Shown: one piece after another, positions 45,126 to 58,886 of the stretch
Numbering within the stretch: position 1 is the stretch's first letter
Layout of the letters: each line of letters starts with the position of its first letter
Source of the DNA: Sinonovacula constricta
Lineage: Eukaryota > Mollusca > Bivalvia > Cardiida > Solecurtidae
Assembly: GCA_007844125.1 (NCBI GenBank)
Contig: CM017558.1
Coordinates: 47,006,164-47,070,163, forward strand
DNA: 64,000 nucleotides
Reading direction: 5' to 3'
Translations under genes and position numbers: made by a program
The notes under the pieces: generated by a model
The model's input: the letters and a program-made list of their open reading frames with translations, nothing else
The model's database searches: none
Told to the model about the DNA's origin: nothing

Positions 45126-47035
45126 CATCTACCATGCTTGTGCTTATCTTTCAATGTACATGTCCATATGATTGGTGTAGGTGAGAATAAATGTGGTTAC
45201 AGTTTAATAAAATGTCAATCGATAGAGTACCTTTGTGTTCAAGGTATGAGAAAATCATAGTCTGTTTTTACCAAATATTAGACATTAAACTGTTGTATCA
45301 TATTTGTTTCTGTATAAAATATCATTACTAATATGAACAGTGTACATTTCTGCTTAACCTGGCTAGATTGTTTATTGATTTTTTTTTTAAAATGCACGGT
45401 ATGTTGTACAAATACAATGCAAAGGGTAGTGTTCTTAAATGTTGACGACCCACTTATTTATGGATTGGAAATCCAAAACAAATAAATAAACCCCATGCTC
45501 TTACCAACAGATGTGTCAAATTAACAGGTACAAGACATCACTATATGGTAAATTTCCTACTATCATCCTTTATCACTGTTCTGTTATCAAAACTTAATAT
45601 ATAGCCCAAAAATGTGATGTCAATATTTTAAGACAAGCAGAATTATTTGAGCTGCAGCTCCTATACCCAACATATCCTTTGGGTGTATATATGTCTGTCG
45701 GTTTATAAAACAAAATTTAGAGTAAAAATAATAACTATGCACATGTTTTAACCAGACAACATAAAATGCTGAATATATTAGAACAAATAGAAGCATTAAT
45801 CTAACACATAAACAGCTTTGAATATATAGTTTTATCTTTTGTAAGTGTACGTAAACGTCTTTGGGAGATATCGCGATATTCAATATTAGTCTGTAGATAA
45901 TAACGTTTGTCAATGATGAAGCAATAACAATAATAATAACCTTATAGTGCAGAGGTAAAACATATTCCTAAAAACCAAAACAAAACAAAAACCCGGTAGG
46001 TTCTTGTATTTTTGTCAGCTACCTTTATTTATCAAATTTTTATTTTTATTTTTAAAAGATATAAAAAAGATATAAAAAATTGTCTTTCATATAAATAGCA
46101 TGTATTTATTTTTATATCTTATAATTGATACTGCATGACAATTCTTAAAGTAATTAAAAAGTTACCAAATATTATTATTACATCTTATAAGCATACACCG
46201 TTCGAATCGGCATGATCAAAACACATGATCAGCATCCAAAAATAGGGCATGTATGAAAAATTATTGGCTCATATGTTGGTGTAGTAAAAATATTATTCCG
46301 AGGCTTGAAACTTCAGTTGTAAGTTTTTCATATCTACAAAGCCAGCACTCTATTGGTTTGACAACTAATCAATGTGATGCATGCACCAGGTTTGTTAAAT
46401 ATGTGTATGGTATATAGTACTAATACACTCACCAGTTAACCGAAAGCTATGAATACTGGATGTTATGACAATATTGAAATAAGAATACCAGGCAAATATT
46501 TGTTAATAATAACAATTCACAACACCGAGGAATCTACGCTGTACACTGCTAAAAAGCATTTCTTTTCATAACCATCAACTTGTTACTAATGTCAGGCTAA
46601 GTGTTTTAAATGTTAAAAATGAAGAAACTAAAATTTGTCCAGACTCCCGAGAAACATCGGTGTGTTGAGAATAGGCTGCTTCAAAAATCGAGTGTTACAT
46701 GGAAAATCATGAACGCAATTTGATAAAAAATAGTTGCAATACAAAGCATATGAACATATACCTTCTGAACATGAAAATTTCGTGTATCATCAACTTTCTG
46801 CATGCCATTGAAGATCAAAGAGGCGATTCATATTGGCCAACCTTCTTTTCTTCAAGTGCGAACAATGACCGACGATCATTAGGACCTGTAGATACTGAAC
46901 CACTGAAATATGCTGACACTGTCACAGTATCTTAAATACGGTGTTTTAAGCCTCAAAATATCAATCATGAACACTTTTTTTTTTACACCAGTATGGAATG
47001 GTAGGAAATTTAGGCACGTTTAGTTAAAAAATAGC
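45126..47035. other. no gene recognised
   Basis: AT-rich. A 78-codon frame with a genuine ATG at 46699-46935 (+) ends shortly before the repeat terminus at 47036; no motif recognised and not called as a gene. Confidence 0.4.
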
Positions 47036-47105
47036 AGTCTTGCGCATGCGCACACAAGACAGAGAAATTTAAGCACGGTAGAAACATCAGACCGTGACAC
47101 CGGGG
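47036..47105. mobile_element. terminus related to the large composite repeat, opposite orientation
   Basis: TGCGCATGCGCAC, AGAAATTTAAGCACGGTAGA and AACATCAGACCGTGACACCGG are the reverse complement of the left terminus at 22837-22901, with mismatches. It contains the same CACGGT(11)ACCGTG hairpin and GCGCATGCGC palindrome. Confidence 0.7.
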
Positions 47106-47605
47106 GCAGGCTCTCCCGGAAAAAAAAGGTTTCTAAAAGGAAGTGCGCTCTGAAGTATCTGGAGAAAAAATATTTTTTTTAATGGTTTTAATAAACCGCC
47201 TCTGAAACTCTTAATAAACCTTTAGCAACATGGCTTTGTTATAATAAGTTCGAATTCTTGACACACATAATATTCCTTCGAATTGGAACATAAAATGCAA
47301 CTAGATTACATTTTAGCTCTGTCCTACTATCGATCATCGTTTTCATTATGGGATAGAAAATAATAATAGCAATCTTGACATTTTAGCGCAATTTTTCAGC
47401 AAAGAATCATTGCAGTATCATCGGATTTTATGCATAAAAAATACATTAATGTTACCTAAATTGATATTTTTGTTTGGTGTTCGACAACGTGTTGTGTATA
47501 ATTTCGCAGTAAAGTATTTATTAAAGTTACAAACTAAAACTCGTCTTATGAAAAATACAAAAAAAAAACAACACATTTTCCTTAGAACCTTAATGAAACA
47601 TTAAA

Positions 47606-47690
47606 TGGTAGGGATGTCAATGAATTTTTCCGATCCGGATACCCGTTAACACTTTCCGGATAGTATCCGGTTAACCGGATGTTATGTCTG
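47606..47690. mobile_element. possible hAT-like terminus
   Basis: GTAGGGATGTCAATG followed by CCGATCCGGATACCCGTTAAC and CCGGATAGTATCCGGTTAACC resembles, from memory, the ends of hAT transposons and their MITEs. No partner end or duplication found. Confidence 0.4.
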
Positions 47691-48246
47691 CACATAAATA
47701 TTCACGACGATATAAATTGATATTTTTCCTATTTTGTGTTACATTGAAAATTTTGAGCGTTAATCAAAAACTGGGACAGCAAGTTTGCTTTTTTTCATAT
47801 GCTTGAATTGTGTGAACGAATACGTGGAGGAAAAAATCAAGTGAAAATAGAACCGGCCTCATAAGTCACATATGTTGTGCGAGGTAAAGGATATTGAGGA
47901 CGTTTTTGGTCGTTCTGCGATGAAAAGACCCGTGCTAGTGCTTCATGAGACACGAGAACGTTCAGCTGTATAGATATTTTAACATAATCATATTAAAATA
48001 AATAATATGTATATGGGAAGTAGGTCACAGTTTTGCCCCCTGACACTCATAATAACATTATTCACACTTTATACATGTATTTGATGATTCAAGCCAATCA
48101 GTCTGATGTTTTATGACTAACGTGTGAAAATAACGTATACTTTTGCATACGCAGTTAGAATACTTTAAAAAGGCTTAAATAGTTTATAAACGTCGAAACG
48201 CTATTTATTATCCTTTCCAACACAGTCTTTTGAGGAACAGCATACT

Positions 48247-50511
48247 CACAGGGGTTTGACGAAGCGTCACAGGTTGTGGTTCTCATCGAAGTCATGTAGA
48301 TGGTTCACATCGAAAACTTTCCCAGTTTATGTAAACAGAACGTGTTTTGGATTGCCGAGGATACCATATTATGTGTAAATTTTGAATGTAAACTTTTGGA
48401 AAATACGATCTCCGTCAAATCATGGTAAGTACATCATTATAAATGTTGTTGTTTTTTTGTGTGTTTTAAGACTGTTTAATGTTGACTTGTGAAAATAATT
48501 ATTCAAGAATAGAACTTAAAAGTATCTGATGTGTGTAGACTCTTCTTTAGGTGAATTTTATTGCAAATGTACTAATTATAAATTTAATAGTGCATTACAT
48601 AGTTGACCTAGTAACATTATTATATCAATTGTCTTTATTATGATGTAATTTATTTTATGTTATAATCATTTTATGAGATTTTGCCTGCTACCAAATGTAG
48701 TTGTTTCTCACAGAGAGTGTGTGTGGTGCTCAACGAAGACCACTTTAATGTGTATATTACTCATCGAAGTCAAATTCAATTTCAGGATGAGGATCACGCT
48801 GTGTGTACATATTGTCGGGCTCCGTTCGCCGGCATATTAGAAGCTACAAAGCACTGTGCCAGTCCAATCCAACAGAGAATGTGTCATACATGTGGGAAGT
48901 AAATGAAAGAGGACCAACTAAATATCGAAACAGGACTTTTAAAGTTAAAGGACATGATATTGTCGGAAACATCGACGACATGACAATAAACAAAAGCACT
49001 GGTAAAATTATAAGACCGACAAAAATTGTAGTCCAATAAGAAAATTTCTTAAAATAAACACACCAACGAAATCTGTTCACTGTCAACTGTTCTCATAAAA
49101 CAATTGAACAGGAGTGTGTGGACGATACTGATGAATCGACATGTGCTAGTTTAAGAAACGAAGCACCTTTAACTGAGCCTGAATTTACTAAACGATTGGA
49201 CACAATTATGGTGTCTTCTGACTCAGATTCCGAAAACGTCGAGGAAATGAAAGAAATTTCAGAAGTCGTTTTGGCTAATAGCAAAACAGTAAAAGAGACG
49301 GTTGCCAAATTACAAAGACTTCTTCCCTCCGTCAAATCTCATCCAAACGACTGTAAACGTCTAGAAGAATGGATCACTTTTTTAGAAATGGTGAACACTG
49401 GCGACTTCACTGCAAATCACATCGCAGCCATTTGTTTTAGATGTCGTAAACTTTTCAAAACTAACTGCACCGTTAGTCAAACAGTTTTGGGCAGTCGGGC
49501 AGTCTTTATTTAAATCAAAATATTTGAGATTTTGGGAGGATATAAGGCCTTTTTCGAGAGTGCAAGAACATGGCGAGCTTGAGTGTAAAGACATGAGAAA
49601 GTCCGATAAATCAATGTTGCTTCGTTTGTCCAAATAAAGACATATTGAAAGAGGAAAGATAACGTTATGCAAATGAGTGCAAAAAACCTGGGATCATTCA
49701 TTCAAACTTAGAAGCAGTTGCATCAATTGCGTCAACTAAAACAAAATCTTACAATTTATGTGTAGATGAAACAAAGATGACACAAGGTTTTAAGAAAACG
49801 TTGGGAGATGTCAATTTGTTCGGTCACGAATCTGAACCAACATTCGCCGCGAGTAAAGATCGATTTGAAGTTGAAATGCAAACTGTTAGTGACAGCCGTG
49901 ATGACATAAGCAAGTGGGTTGAACGAGACATAAATACAAATGCAGAGCTTATGGTTCTGTTTGACTGCAACAGAAAAGTCTATTAGACTTCGGCGAGAAA
50001 CACTCACACTCTCTGTGAGTAACACATACATCAAAAGGTGACTTCGTTGAACAACATACACAATTTGATGTGGCGCGGAAAGGCCTGTTATCATGGTTAT
50101 AAAAGGTCTACGTACACACAATTCCCTGTGCTACAGCGGTAGAGAATTGTCATGAAATGTTGAAAGACATGAGGCCAGTATCCGGGATACGAAATGTTAC
50201 ATAAATAAAAAAAATCAGCGCAATTAATTACAAAAACACTATTTTGTTTACTAAAACAACGGGTAATATTGCACAATAGCGTTAGCAGACATAAATATTA
50301 TTAATTATCAACACAAATGATACCGGAAAACAAAAGTTTGAATGAAAATCTTGCAAAATAAACAATGAACTGAGTTTTAGTCCTACTTCTGGGACGTGGT
50401 GGTCATGGTGGTAGGGAAACTAGGGTTTGTTTTCATAAGTTTTCTATGAGTAACAACTATACATGACTTCGATGAGAACCACAACCTGTGACGCTTCGTC
50501 AGCCCCCTGTG
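48247..50511. mobile_element. 2.27-kb DNA transposon, long TIRs, superfamily uncertain
   Basis: The ends match over about 50 bp with two mismatches: CACAGGGG, then TGACGAAGCGTCACAGGTTG, TGGTTCTCATCGAAGTCATG, and the inverse at 50462-50511. ATACT borders both sides (48242-48246 and 50512-50516); the match continues as ATACTCACA if the ends are drawn 4 bp further in. Inside is a broken protein gene. A CACAG end with a 5-bp duplication is Transib-like, but the protein does not look like a Transib or RAG1 transposase to me. Confidence 0.85.
48422..49986 (+). pseudogene. broken, probably transposase-like gene of the 48247 element
   Basis: ATG 48422 is followed directly by a consensus donor (GTAAGT). 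A fitting acceptor (TTTCTCACAG) at 48713 joins in phase 0 to RVCVVLNEDHF. The next part has Cys/His pairs (CTYC...HC...CHTC), a likely zinc finger. A frameshift near 48900, stops near 49040, an acidic Ser/Asp/Glu-rich stretch (about 49205-49260), a second Cys pair (CFRC near 49433) and further stops near 49640-49680 follow. The last open part (to 49986) has NLCVDETKMTQGF and LGDVNLFG, which could be the first acidic residue of an RNase-H-like domain. I vaguely associate this segment with repeat-encoded mollusc proteins of unknown function. The C-terminal part is absent. Not functional. Confidence 0.6.
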
Positions 50512-50516
50512 ATACT

Positions 50517-51068
50517 CACATTTAATGTTCTGATCAGATATAACATTTTCTACTATTAATTATTGTGACTCAACAATTTTTGGCTTTGTGGACAAGCAAA
50601 CAAAATGACAAACTAGGACAAGCCGCGTTAAACTGAAGTTGCCTATTTCTTAGTAAAATGTCTTATTATGTTAAAGTAGAAATACTATAACAATCGCAAG
50701 CGTCGAACGATCATTTTTACGGATGATTTTTTCTTAAATGGTAATGACAAATTTACTACTGCTAGGTACAAACTAAACAATACAAAAATATAAAAAAACA
50801 AATAGAAAAATAACATATATCAACAAATATTTTTAGAAATGGTCACTTTTACTGTGTGACATTAACAGCCAGATATAATCTTTGAAACAACATTTGTTGT
50901 TGTTATATATTTAACATACATATATTTACATTTTGCCATCTTAAAGAACATATTAATTTGGGCTATAATAATCGGGATATTTATTTTGCCAGAGAAACAG
51001 AACAAAATAAAGTATATATGTTTCATTCATGGGCTAAACAAGCTTGGGCGGGGTCGTTCCCCCGACAT
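50517..51068. other. no gene recognised
   Basis: AT-rich flank of the preceding transposon. Confidence 0.4.
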
Positions 51069-51190
51069 TGTCAAAAATACCTCCCACGAGTTGTTTTTAA
51101 ACATTTCAGGGTATGTCACATCTTTATGGCACTAGGAGTATTAATGTCACATTTGTGTCCAGTACTGCAGATAAGACAGGGAAACACTAA
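51069..51190. repeat. dispersed repeat C, copy 2 (unexpanded)
   Basis: ATTGTCAAAAATACC, AACATTTCAGGGTATGTCAC, TTTATGGCACTAGGAG and CAGATAAGACAGGG match the flanks of the 26-bp array at 6405-6665. Confidence 0.7.
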
Positions 51191-51566
51191 TTTACGCCAA
51201 AAATTGTCTTGAAAAAAAATATGGATTAAAATGAAACTATTCGTGTTGTGTGGGCACCGTAATTTAGGCCTATATATTAAATAATTCAGGTCCTCAATTC
51301 CCCATAATTCAAATTTAGCAAAGGAAAATTATAAGAGTACGTGTTCTTTGTCAGACTGGTTGTTAGTTTTATCATAAAATGGTGTGTATTTGGTGGTAGT
51401 TTTCAACGCCTGAATTCAATAAAATATATTATCTGGATCATTCGAAACAAATTTTACATTAACTAAAATTAACAACTTCTGTTAGATTTAAGTTGTACAT
51501 CAATGCCCTTATTTGGCTGCTACATTACAAAAAGAATTTTTCCCTCCCCCACCCCCACAACTGCTA

Positions 51567-51730
51567 GCCCCTCTGGTGCTCGCTCAATACGCACACACAT
51601 GCGTACGCACACACGGGGCCGCGCGCGCGCACACACACACACATACACACACACAAGAAAACAAGAAAACAATCCTGGATCCGCACTGTGTTACTGTGCT
51701 GGTATTTGTGTGCATCTTACTGCTGTGGTA
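51567..51730. repeat. repeat D, copy 1, with CG/CA alternating core
   Basis: CCTCTGGTGCTCGCTCAATA, then a CA/CG-rich core, then CAATCCTGGATCCGCACTGT and GGTATTTGTGTGCATCTTAC. Paralogue of 52636-52930. Positions about 51618-51655 alternate purine and pyrimidine without break (GC then AC). Confidence 0.8.
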
Positions 51731-51896
51731 AGATCCCGGAACAATTCGCTTTTACAAAGGACATCGCGTGCACATGTCCATCTCTGAGCACGTGGACAGG
51801 TCTATCATAATTTTGGAAATACTAGTCTACGTGTACAAAGAGACCAACGTATGAATTTCCTTTGTCTAATCGAGTCGTTCCAAGATATATCAGTTC

Positions 51897-52590
51897 AATT
51901 CGATATCTTTATTTCCTCCATTCTTGGAGATTGTTGTCTGCATGGGTTTTCTTGTTGGGCTGAACTTGAAAACTTTATATACCACAGAGAGTTGCACTTT
52001 GATTTGTAGTCCTCTAAAATTAATAAAGTCATCACTAAACAATATACGTCTCGAACACTCTTGTTCGTCTCTTCCGTATACAATTCTTTTAACAAAGTTC
52101 TTCGAAATAGATTTTGCAGGTAATGATGTTGGAACTGTTAGAGTTTGATCTATAAAATATAACAGGTCATATCTATACAAAACGGAACAAATTATCAGGG
52201 ATAAATTATAAAAAAAGAGCTTGAGTAATGAATATATCCATAGTAACGTCTTACAAAAATATTCTTTGAGACGCTGGCACTGTGAAGGCTGAGTAGTGTG
52301 TGTATGAACATCAGTTTCCTTATAATAAGATCACAGTATAATTTGTGAAGTCCCACCATTGACTCACACATGTTCGACCTAGTGGTTCTTTTAAAACCCT
52401 GGATTTGTTTGACAGCAAAGTGTTGGAATTTATTTATTCTAGAGATGTATGTTTGTGGTATATCACACCATAGCTCACTGACATATAGTAGTATTGGTTT
52501 AACGATTTTCAGTACAGGTTGACAGAAATAAGCAGGGATTAAACCTTCGCTGTTGACACCTTTAGCTGTCAGCGTGAAAAAAATGCATTT
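51897..52590 (-). pseudogene. LINE reverse-transcriptase C-terminal remnant
   Basis: On the minus strand from about 52590 a frame reads ...LKIVKPILLYVSELW, INKFQHFAVKQIQGF and TTRSNMCESMVGL. This is the region behind the polymerase domain of non-LTR retrotransposons (the V-P-x-LLYxxELW and TRSxM phrases are typical). A frameshift at a T run near 52205 moves the remainder (to 51897) into another frame. It is flanked by the two copies of repeat D. Confidence 0.6.
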
Positions 52591-52635
52591 CTAGCTGTCT
52601 GTAACCTTTCAATGCGCATGGTAGGCTTGAGCTTA

Positions 52636-52930
52636 GTATCACCTCTGGTGCTCGCTCAATGGACAAGCCTACACACACACACACTAACGCCTACACACAC
52701 GTACGCACACACGCCTACACACACACGCACTAACGCCTACACACACGTACGCACACACGCCTACACACGCACACACGCCTACACACACGCACACACGCGC
52801 CTACACACGCACACACACTCACACGCGCACACACACGGCTAGACACACATGCACACACATACACACGAAACAATCCTAGATCCGTTCTGTGTTTGAGTGC
52901 TGGTATTTTTGTGCATCTTACTGCTGTGAC
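52636..52930. repeat. repeat D, copy 2, with expanded ACACGCCT minisatellite
   Basis: CCTCTGGTGCTCGCTCAATG, then about 200 bp of CACACACGCCTACACACACG-type units, then CAATCCTAGATCCGTTCTGT and GGTATTTTTGTGCATCTTAC. Confidence 0.85.
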
Positions 52931-53151
52931 ATGTATTTACATGTAGCCTGAGTATTAATAAGCTACGTATTTGAAAACTTCACACAACTGAACATGTATA
53001 CCATTTTAGTATTCTATGAACAAGTAGGCAGATCCTCTCAAGTTGAAAAGGTTCCAGTTTGTTTCCTAGTAAGAACATCTCGTGTCCTGGATGAAACTTT
53101 AGAACACTTTTCATTCATACTTGAAATAAATACTTCCTTCTACAATTTAAA

Positions 53152-55910
<2,759 letters not shown>

Positions 55911-56382
55911 TATGTATTTATTGACCTAGTAATTAATGCAATGAAGAATATGTAAGGGATCATACAGTAAACAACCCACATTATCACTAACATTAATGTT
56001 TATGGCTTTGTGTAAAACTAGCCTACAGTCTCACTTCCATACTAGCAGGTAATTTTGTTTTGCATTAACCCATCAGGGGTTTTACTGTGACACCTTTCAT
56101 TCTTTTAGTTCTCATATATATTTTAAGTTATATGGGGATTCCCCCCCCCCCATTTATTGCCCCACCCAGCATGTGTGGGCGTCTGTTTTCTGATAAGCCA
56201 GGCTGCCACAGTCTGTAACGATGTGTCTGTCACACAGGTATTGTTCAAGATCCAAGTGTATGTATGCTATATCTGGGGGTTGAACATAGTCATTCACAGT
56301 TTATAAAGGAAATAGTTGTGAATATACCAATTACGCAATCCTAAATACCAGAAATTATTCTAGCAGTTCTTTTTTATTCTTA
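55911..56382. other. no gene recognised
   Basis: Contains a short direct repeat with the region near 56580: TTTTGCATTAACCCATCAG-GGTTTTACTGTGAC occurs at about 56058 and 56571. Confidence 0.5.
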
Positions 56383-56384
56383 TA

Positions 56385-56467
<83 letters not shown>
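56383..56467. repeat. (TA)n microsatellite
   Basis: About 42 uninterrupted TA dinucleotides. It lies between the two copies of the direct repeat noted at 56058 and 56571. Confidence 0.97.
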
Positions 56468-56470
<3 letters not shown>

Positions 56471-57489
56471 AAAGCGATTTAAAATTGTCAGAATAATGTC
56501 CTTCAGACTCATTTTTAAGTCATTTTGAATACTAAAACTTGTAACTCTCATGTATTTTCAAACAATTTAGTTTTGCATTAACCCATCAGAGGTTTTACTG
56601 TGACTGAGTACTACATTGGCTAAAGACTCCATGCAGTGATGACCACCGTTTAGCAGGTCTGGTCACAGCAGGTGGGGGCCTGGCTCAGTGGGATACCGAC
56701 ATTCCTTTCGAGATGCCTTTAATTTGCAAAACGTTTCTAACTTTTTACGAAAAACGGCGGAAATGCCGATGTGTTAAGATGAAGGTTGGTTTATAGTCTG
56801 GCTTCCCTGCACTAGGAACCACACTTATTGGCCAAACGACTGTTGAGTTTAAGGCTGTTTTCGCTTTACTATAGTTGAAATAAAATCGCAATCGTTACTA
56901 ATTGCAATACCAGTATCTCTTTATCAGTCGTCATGCTCAAGTAGAAAATACAGTGGTTTGCTATCGTAACATAAAAATAGTGTACAAGAAAAAGCTATGA
57001 TGTGAGGCATTTAAGGCGTCATATAGAGCATGCGCTTTAAACAAGAAGATGACTATCCTGGGAACTAAACACTCTGACACTGTCGATTAATTGCATAAAT
57101 TGATAGTAACGAACAATTATTAAATATACAAATCTGTTTTTACAGGCTGCATTGCTAAAATCGGTATACTCGATATCTTTTGTTACACAATACTTCGCCA
57201 AACAGCTGCGAATTTATACAAAAAAGGGCTACTTTCTTATAATTGCAAGTCACATATTATTGCATAAGCTACAATGTTAAAAATCGGAACCCTTTTTTTT
57301 TCTATGAAAAAGGTCTCACCAAACAGTTGCGATTTCCTCTTTTTGTCAGCTAATACAGCATAAGCGAATCAACAGATACCATCTAAACAAGGATCGCCTG
57401 TTTTGATGTAAATTCCGTGCATAGCGAGCATCCATAATTAACCGCTATAATTTTACATTAAATTATAGTTATTCCTACGAAATACTCAC
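56468..57489. other. no gene recognised; possible intron
   Basis: If the exon at 57490-57584 is real, its first downstream intron begins here (minus strand). No second exon identified. Confidence 0.35.
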
Positions 57490-57584
57490 CCCATTACACA
57501 ACAAGGTCCAGTGTTATGACCTTCAGATTTCATAACTTCTCGGCTTGGAAGTGTGGTATTTGCATTAATTGCTCCCAAATTCAT
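57490..57584 (-). CDS. candidate first coding exon of an unrecognised gene
   Basis: ATG at 57584 opens 31 codons plus two bases, ending at a consensus donor (GG|GTGAGT). The peptide begins MNLGAINANTTLPSREVM and ends HNTGPCCVM. An acceptor-like TTTTGCTTTAG sits 11 bases before the ATG, which would give a 5' untranslated exon further upstream. A Cys-rich end at the junction suggests a membrane segment could follow, but that is a guess. No second exon was found; LINE sequence occupies the region from 55910 downward. Confidence 0.35.
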
Positions 57585-58584
57585 GATATTGACATCTAAA
57601 GCAAAAAGTAATTGATAACTGAATTAAAAAGGAACGTATAGACGTCTGCATTCTCTAATTATCAGAATTTTCTGTAATTAAGAAACTCGGGGCATTCAAG
57701 GTGGTATCCGACAGTTTGGTCCATTTTTTTCTCAAATAACGAAATATGTCATTGTTACCTGAAAAGGTATTGCATATCGATGCTGTTCATCGATGCCAAA
57801 GATCATTGTTAACAGTCAGGGATAAATCTCCACTCGTCATTGCAAACAGGTGTTTCCTATCCGAGCCACGCTGCAGAGATAGCTATTTTTAAACTTAGAA
57901 AAACACGTGACCACTTACTTTTATAGAGTCATGCTGGTAATCCGCTCTGACGACGATCTATCTATTTTTAGCAGAGACCACTCTCGCACTTTTTAGAGTT
58001 GGAAAGACTGAGCATTAAGAGTATTTTTCTCGCGATTAGAACAGTCTAACAATAAAGTTAGTGTTCAAAATCGTCGTTATAACGACCAAAATATGGATTT
58101 ATGCAAAACGTATGACCAAATTCACATTATCAGTGGTTAGATATTGGTACGTGTATTTAATATTGGCACACTGTCGGATATAACCTTTGAATATTTGCTT
58201 TTATATTCTTAAAAACGCATCACTTTGGTTTTCAGATCATCTTAACAAACATATGACATTTAATGTTGGTGTTCATACCAGTTTAACAACATTTTGACAT
58301 TAACTGTTGGTTTTTATACCATCTTAACAACAGTTTGACATTAAATGTTGGTTTTCATATTATCTTAATAAATGTATGACATTAAACGTTGGTTTTCATA
58401 TCATCAAGTGTGGCTTGCAATTATAAAATAAGATACCAGGCATTATTACGACATTGTAGCTGTTTGGTGAAGTCTTATTTAACAAATAAACACAATATGC
58501 CAACAGTTAACAGTACAGCTTTGTTATTACACATGCAGCAAATAACAAGGAAGAAAGTAAAATAGCAAATAGTACCAGTCAGAG
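57585..58584. other. no gene; short GTTGGT/TCAT tandem phrases
   Basis: Between 58230 and 58410 the phrase TTTGACATTAA-TGTTGGTTTTCATA-CATCTTAACAA recurs about four times at roughly 55-60 bp spacing, a degenerate tandem repeat. Confidence 0.6.
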
Positions 58585-58779
58585 TTACGGTTCGTTGCTC
58601 TCACGTATGTAATATCGAATCGACAGTGTAAGAGAGTGTTCTGGCCTCTTTACAATCACAGCTTCCCAGGCACAGATCATTGGCTTGGACCTCCAGAGCC
58701 GACCTAAATAGGGTTTTGATTTATTAATGAGATCTGAGAACGTTAACCGAAGTTTGTCTCGAAGATTCACAGCTTCCAT
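58585..58779 (-). CDS. 64-codon ORF next to the composite repeat, doubtful
   Basis: Starts with a true ATG in a good context (ACAAATGG) and ends in TAA. The product begins MEAVNLRDKLRLTFSDL, is basic and of mixed composition. No domain recognised. Its start lies only about 20 bp outside the terminus of composite repeat copy 2, so any transcript would begin inside that repeat. It may be an exon fragment or chance. Confidence 0.25.
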   Translation of the reverse strand: MEAVNLRDKLRLTFSDLINKSKPYLGRLWRSKPMICAWEAVIVKRPEHSLTLSIRYYIRESNEP

Positions 58780-58886
58780 TTGTTTGTTTGTTTATGACCG
58801 GTGTCACGGTCTCATATTTCTACCGTGTCGAAATTTCTCACACGCCCCAATGCGCATGCGCAAAATTGTTATAGAAATATGAGCCC

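Noticed and set aside
46699..46935. 78-codon ORF with ATG next to the 47036 terminus
   Set aside because: No recognisable motif, no splice context, N-rich and AT-driven composition at its start. Not enough to call a gene.
22837..47105. Polinton/Maverick giant transposon
   Set aside because: No DNA polymerase B, integrase, ATPase or capsid-like frame is visible between the two termini.
48247..50511. Transib or ProtoRAG element (CACAG end, 5-bp duplication)
   Set aside because: Ends and duplication length fit loosely, but the protein remains show no RAG1/Transib core motifs that I can see, and the duplication could be 9 bp. Left unassigned.
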